From Kribbella sp. ALI-6-A (GTDB lineage Bacteria; Actinomycetota; Actinomycetes; Propionibacteriales; Kribbellaceae): a stretch of 64,000 bases of DNA. Below are positions 61,192 to 64,000 of this stretch, piece by piece. Within the stretch, counting starts at the first letter, position 1. Every line of letters begins with the position of its first letter. A program made the translations under genes and the position numbers. The notes under the pieces were generated by a model. It did not search any database. It had not been told where the DNA came from and saw only the letters and a program-made list of their open reading frames with translations. The DNA is taken from contig NZ_MTQN01000012.1 of assembly GCF_001984195.1 (NCBI RefSeq), positions 2,108,001-2,172,000 on the forward strand. Direction: 5' to 3'.

Positions 61192-62711
61192 ACATCGGTT
61201 GGCTGACGTATCTGTTGCTCCTGCCGTTCGTGGGAGCCCTGGTGACGATGGCGGTGCCCAAGGCCAACGGCCTGCTCGCCAAGCGGGTGTCACTGGTCTT
61301 CTCGCTGCTCACGCTGGTGCTGACCCTGGTCATTGCCGTCGGCTACCACCGCAACGGTGCGGCCGACTATGCGGAGTCGCACACCTGGATCGAGGCCTTC
61401 GGGGCGCACTGGGCACTCGGCCTGGACGGCGTCGGGCTGGTGCTGGTGGTGCTCACCGCGCTGCTCACCCCGATCGTCCAGCTCGCCTCCTGGAACGACG
61501 CGAAGGACGGTCGCTGGAGCGAGAAGTCCTTCTTCGCCTGGATCCTCGCGCTGGAGGCGCTGTCGCTGGGCGTGTTCGCGGCCACCGACGTGTTCCTGTT
61601 CTACGTGCTGTTCGAGGCCACGCTGATCCCGATGTACTTCCTGATCGGCGGCTTCGGCGGCGTGCAGCGCTCGTACGCCGCGGTGAAGTTCCTGCTCTAC
61701 TCGCTGCTCGGCGGTCTGCTGATGCTGGCCTCGGTCGTCGGCCTGTACGTGCTGTCGGCCAAGAGCGGCGACCCGTCGTACCTGCTGACCGACCTGGTCA
61801 AGCTCGACATGTCGCAGAACACCGAGCGCTGGCTGTTCCTCGGCTTCTTCTTCGCCTTCGCGGTGAAGGCGCCGATGGTGCCGTTCCACACCTGGCTGCC
61901 GGACGCCGCCGCCGAGGCGACGCCGGGCACGTCGGTGCTGCTGGTCGGCATCCTGGACAAGATCGGCACCTTCGGGATGATCCGGTTCTGCCTGGGCCTG
62001 TTCCCGAACGCGTCCGAGTGGGCCACCCCGGTCGTCCTGGTACTGGCCCTGATCAGCGTCCTGTACGGCGCGCTGGTGGCGATCGGCCAGACCGACATCA
62101 AGCGGCTGATCGCCTACACCTCGATCTCGCACTTCGGCTTCATCGTGATGGGCATCTTCGCGCTCACCTCGCAGGGGCTGACCGGGTCGACGCTCTACAT
62201 GTTCAACCACGGCCTGTCCACGGCCGCGCTGTTCCTGGTCGCCGGGTACCTGATCTCGCGCCGCGGTTCGGCGCGGATCGCCGACTACGGCGGCGTCGAG
62301 AAGGTCGCGCCGGTGCTGGCCGGGACGTTCCTGTTCGCCGGTCTGTCCAGCCTCGCGCTGCCCGGGCTGTCGCCGTTCATCAGCGAGTTCATGGTGCTGG
62401 CCGGAACGTTCAGCCGGCACAAGGTGATCGCCGTGATCGCGGTGCTCGGTATCGTGCTGGCCGCGCTCTACATCCTGATCATGTACCAGCGCCTGATGAC
62501 CGGGCCGGTCCGCGACGGGATCGAGAAGCTGAAGGACCTGAACTTCCGCGAGGTGTTCGCGATCGCACCGCTGGTGCTGCTGATCGTCGGCTTCGGGTTC
62601 TACCCCAAGCCGGTGGTCGACATCATCAAGCCGGCGGTGGAGTCGACGATGCAGCTGGTGGGCGTCAGTGACAAGGCCCCTGAGATCCCCGTGACGGAGG
62701 GACAGAAGTGA
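61188..62711 (+). CDS. nuoM: NADH-quinone oxidoreductase subunit M
   Basis: A 507-residue antiporter-like subunit with about 14 TM helices. FYVLFEATLIPMYFLIGGFG near 139-158 carries the TM5 Glu, KAPMVPFHTWLPDAAAEATP near 226-245 the TM7 Lys region, and TSISHFGFIVMGIFALTSQG near 306-325 a conserved helix. GTG start overlaps the nuoL stop. Confidence 0.95.
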   Translation: MNIGWLTYLLLLPFVGALVTMAVPKANGLLAKRVSLVFSLLTLVLTLVIAVGYHRNGAADYAESHTWIEAFGAHWALGLDGVGLVLVVLTALLTPIVQLASWNDAKDGRWSEKSFFAWILALEALSLGVFAATDVFLFYVLFEATLIPMYFLIGGFGGVQRSYAAVKFLLYSLLGGLLMLASVVGLYVLSAKSGDPSYLLTDLVKLDMSQNTERWLFLGFFFAFAVKAPMVPFHTWLPDAAAEATPGTSVLLVGILDKIGTFGMIRFCLGLFPNASEWATPVVLVLALISVLYGALVAIGQTDIKRLIAYTSISHFGFIVMGIFALTSQGLTGSTLYMFNHGLSTAALFLVAGYLISRRGSARIADYGGVEKVAPVLAGTFLFAGLSSLALPGLSPFISEFMVLAGTFSRHKVIAVIAVLGIVLAALYILIMYQRLMTGPVRDGIEKLKDLNFREVFAIAPLVLLIVGFGFYPKPVVDIIKPAVESTMQLVGVSDKAPEIPVTEGQK

Positions 62712-64000
62712 GTGCAGTGCTGACGGCGCAGGTTCTGCCGCTGGCGGACTTCGTCGCGCCCAAGATCGAGTACAACGAGCTGATGCCGTTGTTCGTGGTC
62801 TTCGGCGCGGCCTGCCTCGGCGTACTCGTCGAGGCCTTCCTTCCGCGGACCTGGCGGCACCTGGTCCAGGTCGCGCTCGCGATCGTCGGCGTGGTGGTGG
62901 CCGGCGTCCTGACCGTGCTGCTGATGGCCGACGAGAAAAAGCTGCTCGCGGCGCAGGGCGCGATCTCGGTGGACGGCCCCGCGCTGTACACCTGGGTGAT
63001 CCTGCTGGCGCTGACGCTGATCAGCCTGCTGCTGTTCGCCGAGCGCTCGGTCGACGGAGGCCTGTCGGCGTTCGCCGGCCAGGCGGCCGCCGTACCGGGT
63101 AGTGAGGCCGAGCGCGAGGGCACCGCGGCGAAGGTCGAGCACAGCGAGGTCTTCCCGCTGACGATGTTCGCGATCGGCGGCATGATGCTGTTCGCGTCGG
63201 CCAACGACCTGCTGCTGCTGTTCGTCGCGCTCGAGGTCTTCTCGCTGCCGCTGTACCTTCTCTGCGGGCTGGCGCGGCGCCGCCGGCTGATCTCGCAGGA
63301 AGCCGCGATGAAGTACTTCCTGCTCGGCTCGTTCGCCTCGGCGTTCCTGCTGTTCGGCATCGCCCTGCTCTACGGGTACGCCGGCACCATGTCGCTCGGC
63401 GGCATCGCCGACGCGCTGGCCACCAAGACCGGTGGCGACGCGATCCTGCTGGCCGGCACCGGCCTGCTCGGGGTCGGCCTGCTGTTCAAGGTCGGCGCCG
63501 TGCCGTTCCACTCCTGGACGCCGGACGTCTACCAGGGCGCGCCGACGCCGGTCACCGGGTTCATGGCGGCCTGCACCAAGATCGCCGCGTTCATCGCGTT
63601 GATGCGGGTCTTCTACGTCGCCTTCGGCGGGACCCGCTGGGACTGGGCGCCGATGATGTGGATCGTCGCGATCCTCACCATGGTGGTCGGCTCGATCGTC
63701 GCGATCACCCAGACCGACGTGAAGCGGATGCTCGCCTACTCCTCGATCGCGCACGCGGGCTTCCTGCTGACCGCGTTCATCGGGCTGGCGCAGGCCGGCA
63801 GCGGCGTGCTGAACGGGATCACCTCGACCCAGGCGGTGCTGTTCTACCTGGTCACCTACGGTTTCCCGACGATCGGCGCGTTCGCCGTGGTCACGCTGGT
63901 GCGTGACGCCGGCGGCGAGGCGACCCACCTGTCGCGGTGGGCCGGGCTGGGTAAGAAGTCGCCGCTGCTGGGCGGCATCTTCGCCTTCTTCCTGCTGTCG
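62708..64000 (+). CDS. nuoN: NADH-quinone oxidoreductase subunit N (partial, cut by window end)
   Basis: An antiporter-like membrane subunit; 431 codons are visible and the frame is still open at the last base, so the C-terminus is missing. LLFVALEVFSLPLYLLCGLA near 176-195 has the TM5 Glu, FKVGAVPFHSWTPDVYQGAP near 260-279 the TM7 Lys and TQTDVKRMLAYSSIAHAGFL near 335-354 the conserved loop. GTG start overlaps the nuoM stop. Full-length relatives are about 500 residues or more. Confidence 0.95.
   Translation, partial: MSAVLTAQVLPLADFVAPKIEYNELMPLFVVFGAACLGVLVEAFLPRTWRHLVQVALAIVGVVVAGVLTVLLMADEKKLLAAQGAISVDGPALYTWVILLALTLISLLLFAERSVDGGLSAFAGQAAAVPGSEAEREGTAAKVEHSEVFPLTMFAIGGMMLFASANDLLLLFVALEVFSLPLYLLCGLARRRRLISQEAAMKYFLLGSFASAFLLFGIALLYGYAGTMSLGGIADALATKTGGDAILLAGTGLLGVGLLFKVGAVPFHSWTPDVYQGAPTPVTGFMAACTKIAAFIALMRVFYVAFGGTRWDWAPMMWIVAILTMVVGSIVAITQTDVKRMLAYSSIAHAGFLLTAFIGLAQAGSGVLNGITSTQAVLFYLVTYGFPTIGAFAVVTLVRDAGGEATHLSRWAGLGKKSPLLGGIFAFFLLS

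Overview
The window is high-GC DNA (roughly 70 percent by eye) from a Gram-positive actinobacterium. Support comes from the menaquinone pathway with a MenJ-type reductase, a 14-subunit nuo operon, an LLM-type (F420-like) oxidoreductase, a Tat-exported sugar enzyme, MptB-type mannosyltransferase, PadR/TetR/GlxA regulators, many GTG starts, ATGA/GTGA overlaps and leaderless promoters. The gene set and order recall Kribbella or related Nocardioidales; that assignment is an inference from memory. Nearly every base is coding. I found no rRNA, tRNA, CRISPR array, IS element or phage gene.

Layout. (a) 1-9.9 kb: end of a flavoprotein gene, a Tat-exported aldose 1-epimerase, an isochorismatase-like hydrolase followed by a GlxA-type regulator, an MMPL transporter, a large secreted GH3 exo-beta-glucanase and a sugar-nucleotide epimerase. 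The epimerase and GH3 genes share a LacI-type operator-like sequence. (b) 9.9-17.3 kb: a hypothetical gene, an LLM oxidoreductase, a 524-bp non-coding stretch full of inverted repeats, a secreted subtilisin and a secreted lytic transglycosylase. (c) 17.5-23.7 kb: hemL, a histidine phosphatase and the system II cytochrome c maturation genes (resA-like, ccdA, resB, ccsB), ending at a strong hairpin. (d) 23.8-30.2 kb: a TetR/MFS efflux pair, then a minus-strand run holding a frameshifted gene, a GNAT gene, a hypothetical gene with a 15-bp minisatellite, an M48 peptidase and a membrane protein; then a Cds1-like PLP enzyme.

(e) 30.2-34.8 kb and 45-48.6 kb: menaquinone synthesis (menA; menE-menC-menD overlapping; menF; menG; menJ). 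menB is not in the window. (f) 34.7-44.6 kb: an MptB-type mannosyltransferase, a drug-type ABC pair with a PadR regulator, two tandem GNAT paralogues, a four-gene ABC/two-component operon with a palindromic operator, and an MBL-fold hydrolase. (g) 48.7-64 kb: nuoA-N, with nuoN cut by the window end. Quinone synthesis, complex I, heme synthesis and cytochrome c maturation together make this a respiratory-chain neighbourhood.

Most notable observations: NuoG has lost all four cysteine ligands of cluster N7 while keeping their exact spacing; a palindromic repeat cluster follows the LLM gene and includes a copy of that gene's 3' end; a shared LacI-type operator links two secreted sugar enzymes; a perfect 20-bp dyad precedes the ABC/two-component operon; and a frameshifted small gene lies beside a GNAT gene with a disrupted-looking start.
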